Below are positions 52,235 to 61,084 of a DNA stretch of 64,000 nucleotides, one piece after another (positions within the stretch are counted from its first letter, which is position 1; each line of letters opens with the position of its first letter). The DNA is from UMGS1883 sp045636425 (GTDB lineage Bacteria > Bacillota > Clostridia > UMGS1883): NCBI GenBank assembly GCA_045636425.1, contig JAZTXM010000012.1, forward strand, positions 75,841-139,840, given 5' to 3'. The position numbers were made by a program, and so were the translations under genes. The notes beneath the pieces were generated by a model that did not search any database, was not told the origin of the DNA, and saw only the letters and a list, made by a program, of their open reading frames with translations.

Positions 52235-53563
52235 TCAGCTCCTGCTGTCAAGATTCATAAACTTGGTATATTCACCACGCCATGCAAGGTTAAACACTCC
52301 ACATTCACCTGCACGGTTTTTTGCAAGAATACATTCCACTATATTAGCCGCACTTTCCTCTGCATTTTCCTCTGCAATGGGTCTGCTCAGCATTATAACA
52401 ATATCGGCGTCCTGCTCAATGGAACCGCTTTCACGAAGGTCGCTGAGCATAGGTCTTCTTGCAAGCTTTTCGGAGGAACGGTTAAGCTGAGAAAGGGTAA
52501 TTACGGGAATATTCAGTTCCTTCGCCATAACCTTAAGAGAACGTGACATTTCACTGACCTCCTGAGTACGGCTCTCTCCCCTTCGGCTGCTACCCTGCAT
52601 AAGCTGAAGGTAGTCAATCACCACAAGCCCAAGTCCCTTCTCCATTTTGAGACGGCGGCACTTAGCTCTTATCTCTGCCACTGTGATACCGGGAGTATCA
52701 TCAATGTAAACGGGAGCGGTAATTATATCCTTAAGGGAATGGGCAATCTTTGTCATATCTGCCGCATCAATATCACCTATACGAAGCTTTCCCGACTCCA
52801 CAAGTGCCTCACTGGAAAGAACTCTGTTTACAAGCTCATCCTTGCTCATTTCCAGAGAAAATATTGCAACGGGAACTTTCTCACGGATTGCGGCGTTCTG
52901 TGCTATGTTAAGTGCAAAACTGGTTTTACCCACACCGGGACGTGCCGCAAGGATAATGAGGTTACTGTTCTGAAGTCCGGCAGTAGCCGCATCAAGCCCT
53001 GTAAATCCCGTGCGAATACCGGTAATCTTACCGCCGCGGCGTTTACGCTCATCCAAAATTGCAAGGGTGCTTTTTACAACCTCGCCGATATGGGAGAAGC
53101 TCTTTGTTCCCTGCTGCTCGGATATTCTGAAAATAAGCTGCTCGCTCTTGTCAATAATATCCCCTGCCGCAAGCTCGTCACGCATGCCCATATCCATAAT
53201 TTCATTTGCCGATTCAATAAGTCTGCGTAAGGTCTTTTTATCACGGGCAATTTCAATATACTGGTTTAAGTTTTCCTTGGTGAAAACATTCTGAGCAATT
53301 TTTGTGATGTAAGCAATACCGCCTACAGTATCGAGCTTATCACCCAGCTTTTCAGAAAGAGTTACCATATCAACAGGTACGCCTTCTTCAAAAAGGGCGG
53401 CGATAGCATTAAATATTGTTTTATTAGCGGTAGCATAAAAGCAGTCCTCGTCAAGCTTATCCATGGCGTTAACGAGAGCCTTTTCGTCAAGAATCATATT
53501 TCCGAGAATTGCCGCTTCTGCTTCCAAATTATATGGCATGGTTCTGCCGATTGGCATATCCAT
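52235..53563 (-). CDS. dnaB: Replicative DNA helicase DnaB
   Basis: The hexameric replication-fork helicase. The 442-residue protein begins with PYNLEAEAAILGNMILDE (DnaB N-terminal domain, to about 115). The RecA-like ATPase domain has Walker A AARPGVGKTSFALN (near 205), IFSLEMSKDEL, Walker B LGLVVIDYLQLM (near 305) and SQLNRSSEKLARRPMLSDLRESGSIEQDAD with the arginine finger region. It is in the classic rplI-dnaB order, here continued directly by tilS. Confidence 0.97.
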   Translation of the reverse strand: MDMPIGRTMPYNLEAEAAILGNMILDEKALVNAMDKLDEDCFYATANKTIFNAIAALFEEGVPVDMVTLSEKLGDKLDTVGGIAYITKIAQNVFTKENLNQYIEIARDKKTLRRLIESANEIMDMGMRDELAAGDIIDKSEQLIFRISEQQGTKSFSHIGEVVKSTLAILDERKRRGGKITGIRTGFTGLDAATAGLQNSNLIILAARPGVGKTSFALNIAQNAAIREKVPVAIFSLEMSKDELVNRVLSSEALVESGKLRIGDIDAADMTKIAHSLKDIITAPVYIDDTPGITVAEIRAKCRRLKMEKGLGLVVIDYLQLMQGSSRRGESRTQEVSEMSRSLKVMAKELNIPVITLSQLNRSSEKLARRPMLSDLRESGSIEQDADIVIMLSRPIAEENAEESAANIVECILAKNRAGECGVFNLAWRGEYTKFMNLDSRS

Positions 53564-53588
53564 AATATCACCGTATTTCTATAATAAA

Positions 53589-54035
53589 TTATTGAGGATT
53601 TACAACTACAGTTATTTTTGCAGAAATTTCAGGATAAATCTTAAGTTCAACCGTAGTTTCGCCTGTTGTCTTTATTCCGTCGGGAAGAACAACCTTTCTC
53701 TTATCAATCACATAATGAAGCTGCATCTTTACTGCATCCGCAACATTCTGATTTGTGATTTTTCCAAAGAGCTTGCCGTTATCCCCCGCTTTTCCGCTGA
53801 GAACGATTTTTGCGCCCTCCAGCTTTGCTGCAGCTTCCTTTGCAGCAAGAATTTCCTGTTCTTTATGATATGCCGCTGCCTCGTTCTTTCCCTTTATATT
53901 ATTAAGAACATCGGCAGTTGCAATTTCAGCCATTTTTTTGGGGAGTAAGAAGTTTCTTGCATATCCGTCGCTGGCTTCTACCACATCGCCTTTTTTTCCA
54001 TGGCCTTTAACATCGGTTAAAAGTACAACCTTCAT
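53589..54035 (-). CDS. rplI: 50S ribosomal protein L9
   Basis: A 148-residue L9. It has the N-terminal KVVLLTDVKGHGKKGDVVEASDGYARNFLLPKKMA, which folds into the rRNA-binding domain, a long connecting helix, and a C-terminal domain with LFGKITNQNVADAV and KVVLPDGIKTTGETTVELKIYPEI. It sits between gdpP and dnaB as in most Firmicutes. Confidence 0.98.
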   Translation of the reverse strand: MKVVLLTDVKGHGKKGDVVEASDGYARNFLLPKKMAEIATADVLNNIKGKNEAAAYHKEQEILAAKEAAAKLEGAKIVLSGKAGDNGKLFGKITNQNVADAVKMQLHYVIDKRKVVLPDGIKTTGETTVELKIYPEISAKITVVVNPQ

Positions 54036-54055
54036 CTAAATTACATCCTTTCTTA

Positions 54056-56035
54056 TCAGATATTTAATTCGTCAATTGCTTTTTTCAATAAATCTCCGGC
54101 ATCGGCTACGGATGTACCGCGAAGCTGTGCACCTGCTACCATCATATGACCGCCGCCGCCGAGCTTTTCCAGTACCATCTGAACGTTAACCTCTCCCAAA
54201 GAGCGTCCGCTGATGATAACGCTTCCCTCCGCATCACGGGCAACTACAAAAGATGCTTTTACATCATTGATTTCCAAAAGCTCATCAGCCGCACTTGCAA
54301 TTACTATATGAGGAACAATTCCCGAAAAAAGTGAAATTGCTATGTTATCCGAATAAATCTGTGCCTCTGTTACAATACATGCCTTGTGCTTGTAATTCTC
54401 TATGGATTTTCGAAGAAGCTTCTTTACGTGGAGGGTGTCAACACCTGCCGCCCTTAAATAAGCTGCCGCTTCAAATGTTCGCACGCCTGTTTTAAAGGTA
54501 AAGTTCTTCGTATCTACGGCAATACCACAGTAAAGAGCTTCCGCATCAACGGTGGAAACTGCATAATGAGCATCAAAATACTGCATTATTTCCGTAACCA
54601 TTTCGCAGGTCGATGATGCAAACGGCTCATGATACACAAGGTCGGCATTTGAAATAAAGCTTTCACTCCGTCTGTGATGGTCTATTACAACCTTCGTTTT
54701 TATACTGTCGATAAGCTCAGGCATCTCGGTATATTCGGGAACATGGGTGTCGCATATAACAAGGAGCGTTCCCGGCGTAATATAATCACGGAGTCCCTGT
54801 TTTCCTATGAACATGCCGTCGTGATAATGATTTTCCTCTATTTTTTTAAGAAGCAAATGAACTGTATCGTCCTTTGTTACAAGAAGAACCTTTGCTTCTT
54901 TTTTCACAAAGCTTGCCATGTTGGCAATACCTATTGCGGCACCGATTGCATCGGCATCACTGTCACGGTGACCCATGATAAGCACATTGTCACAGGCGTC
55001 TATAAGCTCACGCAGGTTATGTGCCATAATTCTTGCCTTAACCTTGGTACGCTTTTCCGTTTCCTTGGAATTTCCTCCGTAATAGGAGAATTTTCCGTCT
55101 TCTCTGATTACTGCCTGGTCGCCACCTCTGCCCAGAGCCATATCAAGTGCTTTTTTTGCGGAAATATTATTCTGATTAAAGCTGTCCTCTCCAAAGCCGA
55201 TTCCGATACTGATGGTGGGAGGCGTTTTCATGCCGGGATTATACTCTTTAACGGTTTTGAGTATTTCAAACTTTCCTTCGGTAAATTCGTCAAGCTCTTT
55301 TTTGGTGAAAACGCAAAGAAATTTATCCTTTTCAATTTTTTTGATAAGTCCGCCCGAATCCTGAATCCAGCCAATAATATTTTTATCAAGAAGATTGGCA
55401 ACGTCGAGTCTTTCTTCCTCGTCCACGCTGTCAATAGCTTCATCATAGTTATCAACCATAATGTGGGCTACTGCACATTGGGAATTTGAAAGTTCGTCTT
55501 TAAGCTTAAGAATCTCTGTAATATTTTCCATATAAAGCATAATTGCCGCATGCTCCGCAGAGGTTCTCCTCCTTACATTGGCACGGACACTGTAGGTTTC
55601 TTCTCCGATATGAACATTCACGCTGTCTTTTATGCTTCGGTTATATATGTCACGTATATTAATTTCGGGCAAAAGCTCGTTTATCTTTTTATCCGAAACC
55701 GACTGGAACAATTCCTTAAAAGCGGAATTGTACCATGCCACGCTTCCGTCCACCCTGATTCCTGCAATGGGATTCATGGATTTAAACAGTGCCTCGTTAT
55801 TCTGAAGCTCATCTTCATCCTTTGCGGCATTGCTTATATACTCACGCATTTTGCGGATTCTTCCGAAATGCCTCATCACCTTTTCAAAAAAGATACAAAG
55901 CGAACTGATAAGCACTATAGATGCCAAAACTGTGTTCAGGCGAAAAAGGAAGATTGATGAGATAAAAATAATGAGCGAAAAAATAGGTGTCGATATATGG
56001 GAAACATTATCAAACATCTCACTTTTCTGTTTCAT
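54056..56035 (-). CDS. gdpP: Cyclic-di-AMP phosphodiesterase GdpP (YybT type)
   Basis: GdpP hydrolyses c-di-AMP, a regulator of potassium, osmotic and wall homeostasis. The 659-residue membrane protein has two N-terminal helices (about 15-55), a PAS-like domain (SMNPIAGIRVDGSVAWYNSAF), a degenerate GGDEF domain (VAHIMVDNYDEAIDSV, ISIGIGFGEDSF) and a DHH domain (IMGHRDSDADAIG near 360, VVIDHHRRSE near 430). It ends in a DHHA1 domain (GGGGHMMVAGAQL). GGAGG eight bases before the ATG at 56035 fixes the start; a longer ORF starting inside yybS is rejected. Overlaps yybS by 17 bases. Confidence 0.93.
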   Translation of the reverse strand: MKQKSEMFDNVSHISTPIFSLIIFISSIFLFRLNTVLASIVLISSLCIFFEKVMRHFGRIRKMREYISNAAKDEDELQNNEALFKSMNPIAGIRVDGSVAWYNSAFKELFQSVSDKKINELLPEINIRDIYNRSIKDSVNVHIGEETYSVRANVRRRTSAEHAAIMLYMENITEILKLKDELSNSQCAVAHIMVDNYDEAIDSVDEEERLDVANLLDKNIIGWIQDSGGLIKKIEKDKFLCVFTKKELDEFTEGKFEILKTVKEYNPGMKTPPTISIGIGFGEDSFNQNNISAKKALDMALGRGGDQAVIREDGKFSYYGGNSKETEKRTKVKARIMAHNLRELIDACDNVLIMGHRDSDADAIGAAIGIANMASFVKKEAKVLLVTKDDTVHLLLKKIEENHYHDGMFIGKQGLRDYITPGTLLVICDTHVPEYTEMPELIDSIKTKVVIDHHRRSESFISNADLVYHEPFASSTCEMVTEIMQYFDAHYAVSTVDAEALYCGIAVDTKNFTFKTGVRTFEAAAYLRAAGVDTLHVKKLLRKSIENYKHKACIVTEAQIYSDNIAISLFSGIVPHIVIASAADELLEINDVKASFVVARDAEGSVIISGRSLGEVNVQMVLEKLGGGGHMMVAGAQLRGTSVADAGDLLKKAIDELNI

Positions 56036-57026
56036 TATCATCGCCTCCTTTTCCTGCATTTGCGCCGATTTTTCTGAAGTTAAACACCGCATCTGCACAC
56101 GCCAGTGCGATATAGCCCGTATAGGCGTTAAAAAGCGGACTTGCCGCCGCCATTCCTAATGATGCGTTAATTATAAATAAATGAATCAGCACCCTCAGAA
56201 ACGTTCTTATATTTGATTTTTGCAAATAATATTCAATAAAGGATATTCCTGCCGCCAAACAAAAAACAGCTGTAATTACACCGATATTCAGTGCCACTGC
56301 ACTGACAGTTTCATTTAAATCAAGATAAGCAAGCACAATTGCTAAAATCAGCATTAAAATCATCGGCAATGGTACTCTGATATGGGAAAACTTATGCCTG
56401 ATGGGATAGCCTGTACGCCTGAGCTGTGCATTTACTGCCCACATGGTAGCATATCCGATAAAGACGGATAAAACAATTACAACGGCAGGAACCAAGATGC
56501 CTGCTAATTTAGCCGTATATTCTGCAACTTCATTAAGCGATGCCATGACACTGTTCATTTCCGCCGGTATTTGCTCTGCAGCAATATTTACTGCCATTTT
56601 GAAAAGCTCGCCTGCTGTAGAGGCAAAATATGCCGACACGCTCATTCCCGCCTGAGCAGAAATATAGTCAAGCCATATATAGAGCGGCACAAGTGCACAT
56701 AGCGAAGCAATCCATACTCCCTTGAAAAATTCAACTTTCCTGCGTATGCACTGCATACATCCCACGGCACACAATATAGAAATAAGTGCCATGAAAAGAC
56801 CTGTCATCTGAGCACTGTCACCGAAAGAAAATCCATACAAAAGCATTGATATACCCATTGCACACAATGAACTTACAGTGCAGGTAATCGGTCCGAATAC
56901 CACGTATGACATGACCAGATTATATGCACAAAGAATCACTGCTACCATTGGCATTCCGAAAAGTATCGGGATAAGCGATATTAACATTCTTATTATTAAT
57001 CCAAAGCCTAATTTCTCTTGACGCAT
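56019..57026 (-). CDS. DUF2232 (YybS-like) membrane protein
   Basis: A 335-residue polytopic membrane protein, about eight helices, with the N-terminal IRMLISLIPILFGMPMVAVILCAYNLVMSYVVFGP. The family member in Bacillus is YybS, next to yybT/gdpP, rplI and dnaC, as here. The function is unknown; the ECF-S-like fold suggests a transport or accessory role. First gene of the operon, 57 bases after a good promoter. Confidence 0.85.
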   Translation of the reverse strand: MRQEKLGFGLIIRMLISLIPILFGMPMVAVILCAYNLVMSYVVFGPITCTVSSLCAMGISMLLYGFSFGDSAQMTGLFMALISILCAVGCMQCIRRKVEFFKGVWIASLCALVPLYIWLDYISAQAGMSVSAYFASTAGELFKMAVNIAAEQIPAEMNSVMASLNEVAEYTAKLAGILVPAVVIVLSVFIGYATMWAVNAQLRRTGYPIRHKFSHIRVPLPMILMLILAIVLAYLDLNETVSAVALNIGVITAVFCLAAGISFIEYYLQKSNIRTFLRVLIHLFIINASLGMAAASPLFNAYTGYIALACADAVFNFRKIGANAGKGGDDNETEK

Positions 57027-57082
57027 TTTACCTTTTCCTTAATTTTTTACTTCCGAGCATAAAAACCCAGGTTATCTATATT

Positions 57083-57111
57083 ATAATACCACATATTGCC
57101 TCTGATGTAAA
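57083..57111 (-). promoter_or_regulatory. Promoter of the yybS-gdpP-rplI-dnaB-tilS-hpt-ftsH run
   Basis: On the minus strand TTTACA (57111-57106), a 17-base spacer and TATTAT (57088-57083). Confidence 0.7.
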
Positions 57112-57170
57112 GATATTTTAACCAAAAATTCAAGGTTTTAGAATATATATAAGTTGTACCTTTTTTTGTA

Positions 57171-57199
57171 TTGATTTTTAATCTTTGATGTGATAAAAT
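57171..57199 (+). promoter_or_regulatory. Promoter of the PqqD-like/methionine gamma-lyase-like operon
   Basis: TTGATT (57171-57176), a 17-base spacer and TAAAAT (57194-57199), divergent from the yybS promoter. Confidence 0.65.
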
Positions 57200-57228
57200 G
57201 AAGTATATTTTTTATAGGATGTGTTTTT

Positions 57229-57492
57229 ATGAAAATAAGCGATGGATATTTGCTTAGAAGCGTAGCAGGCAAAAATATTGTTGTTTCTGTAGGCGCTGAC
57301 ACCAATTTCAGCGGAATGCTTACCCTTAACGAAAGCGGAGTTTTTTTCTGGAATTTACTTAAAGAGGGTACTACAAAGGAAAAAATGCTTGATGCTGTCC
57401 TGAAAGAATATGATGTATCCCCCGTGCAGGCTATGCATGATATTGACGAATTCGTAGAAAAGCTCTATGAAGCGAAGATTTTGGAGGACTGA
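57229..57492 (+). CDS. Stand-alone PqqD-family (RiPP recognition element) protein
   Basis: An 87-residue winged-helix protein of the PqqD fold: a beta hairpin (KISDGYLLRSVAGKNIVV), then GMLTLNESGVFFWNLLKEGTTKEKMLDAVLKEYDVSP and a final helix (IDEFVEKLYEAKIL). In RiPP pathways this domain binds the leader peptide of a precursor for a radical-SAM or other modifying enzyme. No precursor peptide or radical-SAM gene is visible within this window, and the next gene, five bases on, is a PLP enzyme. Its partner is therefore encoded elsewhere or it acts in another way. Stand-alone copies are common in Clostridia. Confidence 0.85.
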   Translation: MKISDGYLLRSVAGKNIVVSVGADTNFSGMLTLNESGVFFWNLLKEGTTKEKMLDAVLKEYDVSPVQAMHDIDEFVEKLYEAKILED

Positions 57493-57497
57493 AAATA

Positions 57498-58736
57498 ATG
57501 TACATCAATGAAAAAATACGAAATCTCGCCACTATGGTTGAAAGAGAAATCACCCCGTATTTTGACAGGATTGATGAAATTGCACGTTTTAACCAGGAAA
57601 AGGTTCTTGATGCATTCATCAAAAACCGCGTAGGCGAAAACTGCCTCAATCCATCTACAGGGTACGGTTACGGAGATGTGGGCAGGGAAACGCTTGAAGC
57701 AATATATGCTGATGTGTTCGGTGCCGAGGATGCACTCGTAAGGCATAATATCGTAAATGGTACTCACTGTCTGACGATTTCCCTCTTTGCAGTGCTTCGC
57801 CCCGGCGATACACTTTTAGCCGCCACGGGAAAGCCTTATGATACCTTGGAGGAGGTTATCGGCATTGCCGGTAGCAGCGGAGGAAGCCTCAAGGATTTCG
57901 GCGTTTCCTATAAGCAAGTCGATTTAATAGATGGTGATGTTGACCTTGAAGGAATTACAAAGGCCCTTACCCCCGATGTAAAGGCGGTAATTTTGCAGCG
58001 TTCAAAAGGCTATGACTGGAGAGACACTTTAAGCTGTGAAAAGCTTGGAAAGGCAATCGCTCATATCAAGTCAATAAATCCCGATGTATGTTGTATTGTT
58101 GACAACTGCTACGGAGAATTTGCAGAAACTACAGAGCCGAGCCAGCACGGTGCAGACCTTGTGGTAGGTTCATTAATCAAAAATCCGGGCGGTTCTCTTG
58201 CACAGTCGGGCGGCTACATAGTAGGAAAAAAGAAATATGTGGAGCTTGCGGCATACAGGCAGACAGCACCGGGAATTGGTAAGGAATGCGGTGCAACTCT
58301 TGGTCAGAATCGCTATATGTATCAGGGGCTTTTCATGGCGCCCCATATTGTTGCACAGGCAATTAAAAGTGCAGTTTTTGCAGGTGCGCTGATGCAAAAG
58401 CTTGGCTACGAGGTGAATCCCCGTCCCGAAGCAAATCATTATGATATTATACAGGCGATAAAATTTAACGATAAGGACAAGCTTATAAAATTTATTCAGG
58501 GAATACAAAAAGCCTCCCCTGTTGACAGCTACGCACTCCCCATGCCCTGGGATATGCCGGGTTATCAGCATGAGGTAATTATGGCGGCAGGTACTTTTGT
58601 ATCGGGTGCAAGCATTGAGCTTAGCGCCGATGCACCAATTAAGCCTCCTTATGTGGGATTTATGCAGGGCGGTATCACATATGAAAGTGCAAGACTGGCT
58701 ATAATGAATGCCGCCGCAGAAATAGATGAAAATTAA
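57498..58736 (+). CDS. Methionine gamma-lyase-family PLP enzyme (PF06838 type)
   Basis: A 412-residue fold-type I pyridoxal-phosphate protein of the Met_gamma_lyase (formerly aluminium resistance) family, common next to miaA/hfq or lexA in Firmicutes. Motifs are CLNPSTGYGYGDVGRETLE (near 49-67), VNGTHCLTISLFAVLRPGD, CCIVDNCYGEFAE with the PLP-contacting Asp (near 200-212), and LVVGSLIKNPGGSLAQSGGY with the likely Schiff-base lysine (near 230). The reaction is predicted to be C-S lysis but is not proven for this family. It is co-transcribed with the PqqD-like gene and followed by a very strong terminator. Confidence 0.88.
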   Translation: MYINEKIRNLATMVEREITPYFDRIDEIARFNQEKVLDAFIKNRVGENCLNPSTGYGYGDVGRETLEAIYADVFGAEDALVRHNIVNGTHCLTISLFAVLRPGDTLLAATGKPYDTLEEVIGIAGSSGGSLKDFGVSYKQVDLIDGDVDLEGITKALTPDVKAVILQRSKGYDWRDTLSCEKLGKAIAHIKSINPDVCCIVDNCYGEFAETTEPSQHGADLVVGSLIKNPGGSLAQSGGYIVGKKKYVELAAYRQTAPGIGKECGATLGQNRYMYQGLFMAPHIVAQAIKSAVFAGALMQKLGYEVNPRPEANHYDIIQAIKFNDKDKLIKFIQGIQKASPVDSYALPMPWDMPGYQHEVIMAAGTFVSGASIELSADAPIKPPYVGFMQGGITYESARLAIMNAAAEIDEN

Positions 58737-58780
58737 AAAACAATATCTGCTGTCATTTTTGACAGCAGATATTGTTTTTT
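58735..58780 (+). terminator. Intrinsic terminator after the PLP enzyme gene
   Basis: A stem of 15 perfect pairs (CAATATCTGCTGTCA, 58741-58755, with 58760-58774), loop TTTT, flanked by A6 and T7 that extend the pairing. Confidence 0.95.
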
Positions 58781-58783
58781 TAA

Positions 58784-58957
58784 TCGATATGCAAACTTTG
58801 TTTGCTCGATATTTTTGTTTCACAAAATCGATATGTTTTCCCTGTGTCCAAACTCAATATGATATAAATTCTCGTTGCAGTCAGGCAACATATCGAGTCA
58901 TTTATGACATATCGGGAATTCGCAAAAATTCATATCGATGTGTTGCTAATGCAACGC
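58784..58957. repeat. Multi-hairpin array with TCGATAT/ATATCGA separators
   Basis: Separators TCGATAT at 58784, 58806 and 58828 occur in the left half. Their reverse complement ATATCGA occurs in the right half at 58890, 58909 (last base changed) and 58932. Between them lie short hairpins: GCAAAC-TTT-GTTTGC, TTTTGT-TTC-ACAAAA, GTTGC-N6-GCAAC, GTCAT-TT-ATGAC, GAATT-N6-AATTC and GTTGC-TAAT-GCAAC. The whole can fold as one long interrupted palindrome with side hairpins. No coding frame is credible here. From 58986 to 59134 I see nothing further. Confidence 0.8.
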
Positions 58958-58985
58958 TATGCGGGACTGACGGTTTAGATGCAAA
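58958..58985 (+). repeat. 28-bp direct repeat, left copy
   Basis: TATGCGGGAC-T-GACGGTTTAGATGCAAA; identical to the copy at 61085-61112 except for one base (T here, A there), in the same orientation. It adjoins the right end of the left hairpin array. Confidence 0.9.
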
Positions 58986-59134
58986 GTTTGTCCTGCGGTA
59001 GTTCGTGCTAAGTTAGAAATAAAAAAGGTTTTAGCCTATCCACAGTAACTATAATACAATGTGTAGATGCCAACCGTTTTTTAACCAAAAATCATTTATT
59101 AAGACAACTGATCCCTCCCTTATATTCTACTCTT

Positions 59135-61039
59135 TTATCTGCTTATTTTTAGGAATGAAATATCCAAATTCTTATTTTTGCTTATTCGATCTGCTACATC
59201 TGTATCCATAGAACCTGAATAATAATCAATAATTCTAGATCTTTTTATTTGTTCTTCCCCTATGAGAAAATACTTATAGCAAACACCGCTAGATAAATCC
59301 GTATCGTTCCAAGTAACATCCAAATGATATCCCATACCATTTATATACACCACATTCCATCCGTGTGCTATACCATCTACTTCCCCATAACATATGATAT
59401 TTGGTATTGACAAGAAATCTAATAATTCCTTTGTGATTTGCATGTAATCCCCGCAAACGCCTTTATAATTCCATATAAAAGAGCTTGTGTCAACCGAGTT
59501 ATTGTTTGCCTTCTCGTGGTCATATGTATACACCATACACACAAAATCGTTTATAGCCTTCACACATGCTATCTGAAACTCTGTGGAGTTTTTGTCGTAC
59601 TTTTCTTCTAAAGGTTCTATGTATGCTTTTATAAATACGCCTTTGAATAAATCTTCTAAGTATGAACTCTCCACATCATAAAACTCTTTCAAAGAAAAAT
59701 TCCCCAATCGAGTAACAACAATAGTGTTAGGCGATAAAAATTGAGCACTCATATTCCAATCAAATTTTTGCTTTTTGCCTTTTAAATTAAATTCTGCATC
59801 CCACAAAGCATTGTCAACCACGAATCCGTTTAAAATCCATTCTTGATATTCGCTAAAATACTCAGATTCATAGAATTCGTAATTTTCTAACAACTCTTCG
59901 CAATAATCTGCAACATCATATGTAGTAAAATTTCCGACATAATTGGATTCATATTCCGGTCTTTCTCTATAATATTCAACATATTCCTTTTTCATATACT
60001 CCGGAGTGTTTTTAAAATGAAATGAGTCAATTTCTACTTTAACGTGGTCATAACAAACAACATCCCCGTTGTCTGAAACAACATATCTACGATTAGGCAA
60101 GTAAACCAGTACTTTGTCATCTTGTGCAAACAAGGACTCGATGGTTGTATACCATTTATTCTCATACAAAAGTATCGTGGTAATATTTATATTTTCGTCT
60201 TCTTCTATCTGTGCATCATATTTTTGAATACTATTTAAATCATTGAGAATTTTAATTGGTTTTATAGAACAAAATTCATTACTCTTATTTATAACAAGTT
60301 CTACCGAATTACCTGCAACTACTTCCTGAATTTTTACAAAAGGGGCAATTTTACCTGCATCAGCAATAGGAACATAAACATGCCATTCGTCAATAATACA
60401 CTCTGTATTTAAACTATATGATTTTAAATTGTCTTCAATTTCAACATGCAATTTATCATAGTGTGTAATCTCCTTGCTTATGACATTATCCTGGTCGTTA
60501 TAGTTTTGCTCCTCTTTCACATTGACGGCATTATTTTCTATTGTGTCAAAATTTTCCGTATTGTGCTTGTTATCTATTTTTACTCTTTGCGTATTTTGGT
60601 CCCACGAAACATTTAAATTAAATCTTTCTGCCACAAAACGGATAGGAAGCATCGTACGCCCATTTATAACAGTAGGTGCCACATCTAGAGTTTCTGCATT
60701 ATCATTCAAATATGCCGTATTACTGTCAACAACTAACTTTATAGTATCATCTTCAATAGTTAACAAAACAGTTTGGGTGCCCCCATCCCAATCTACAGTC
60801 CCGCCAAAAGCCTCTATTATTGCTCTAATTGGAACTAATGTGCGACCATTCATTACTATTGGTTTTGTTCCTCTACCAATATCAATTTCTGTATCTTTTC
60901 CATTTATCTCCATGATCGGATTATCGATTTGTAAACTTACTACTACATCTGATTTAATATCCGCAAATGCAACCGAAGTACAAATAAACAAAGTACAAAT
61001 CATTCCAATAACAATCATTAGCATTTTTGTTTTTTTCAT
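59135..61039 (-). CDS. Secreted copper-amine-oxidase-N domain plus transglutaminase-like protein
   Basis: A 634-residue exported protein with a signal peptide (about 1-27, ending AFA). A Cu_amine_oxidN1 domain (about 30-155) contains two copies of the INGRTxxPIRxxxE motif (VMNGRTLVPIRAIIEAFGG and VINGRTMLPIRFVAERFN); in Clostridia this domain is common on wall-associated proteins. The middle 300 residues are unrecognised. The C-terminal region (about 500-600) is transglutaminase-like: GVCGDYMQ with catalytic Cys, HGWNVVYI with His, and YHLDVTWND with Asp, an intact triad. The start has GAGG eight bases upstream. The gene looks more AT-rich than its neighbours and lies alone between direct repeats, which suggests insertion. 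Confidence 0.83.
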   Translation of the reverse strand: MKKTKMLMIVIGMICTLFICTSVAFADIKSDVVVSLQIDNPIMEINGKDTEIDIGRGTKPIVMNGRTLVPIRAIIEAFGGTVDWDGGTQTVLLTIEDDTIKLVVDSNTAYLNDNAETLDVAPTVINGRTMLPIRFVAERFNLNVSWDQNTQRVKIDNKHNTENFDTIENNAVNVKEEQNYNDQDNVISKEITHYDKLHVEIEDNLKSYSLNTECIIDEWHVYVPIADAGKIAPFVKIQEVVAGNSVELVINKSNEFCSIKPIKILNDLNSIQKYDAQIEEDENINITTILLYENKWYTTIESLFAQDDKVLVYLPNRRYVVSDNGDVVCYDHVKVEIDSFHFKNTPEYMKKEYVEYYRERPEYESNYVGNFTTYDVADYCEELLENYEFYESEYFSEYQEWILNGFVVDNALWDAEFNLKGKKQKFDWNMSAQFLSPNTIVVTRLGNFSLKEFYDVESSYLEDLFKGVFIKAYIEPLEEKYDKNSTEFQIACVKAINDFVCMVYTYDHEKANNNSVDTSSFIWNYKGVCGDYMQITKELLDFLSIPNIICYGEVDGIAHGWNVVYINGMGYHLDVTWNDTDLSSGVCYKYFLIGEEQIKRSRIIDYYSGSMDTDVADRISKNKNLDISFLKISR

Positions 61040-61084
61040 AAAAATCACCTCATGTTAATTATATATTTTTCAACGAAGTCTGGT

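Noticed and set aside
57027..57228. Possible RiPP precursor peptide upstream of the PqqD-like gene
   Set aside because: The interval is occupied by two divergent promoters and contains no start codon with a ribosome site and a plausible short frame.
58726..59001. Open frame of 91 codons through the left hairpin array
   Set aside because: It starts inside the end of the PLP enzyme gene, runs through the terminator and palindromes, and has no ribosome site or coding character.
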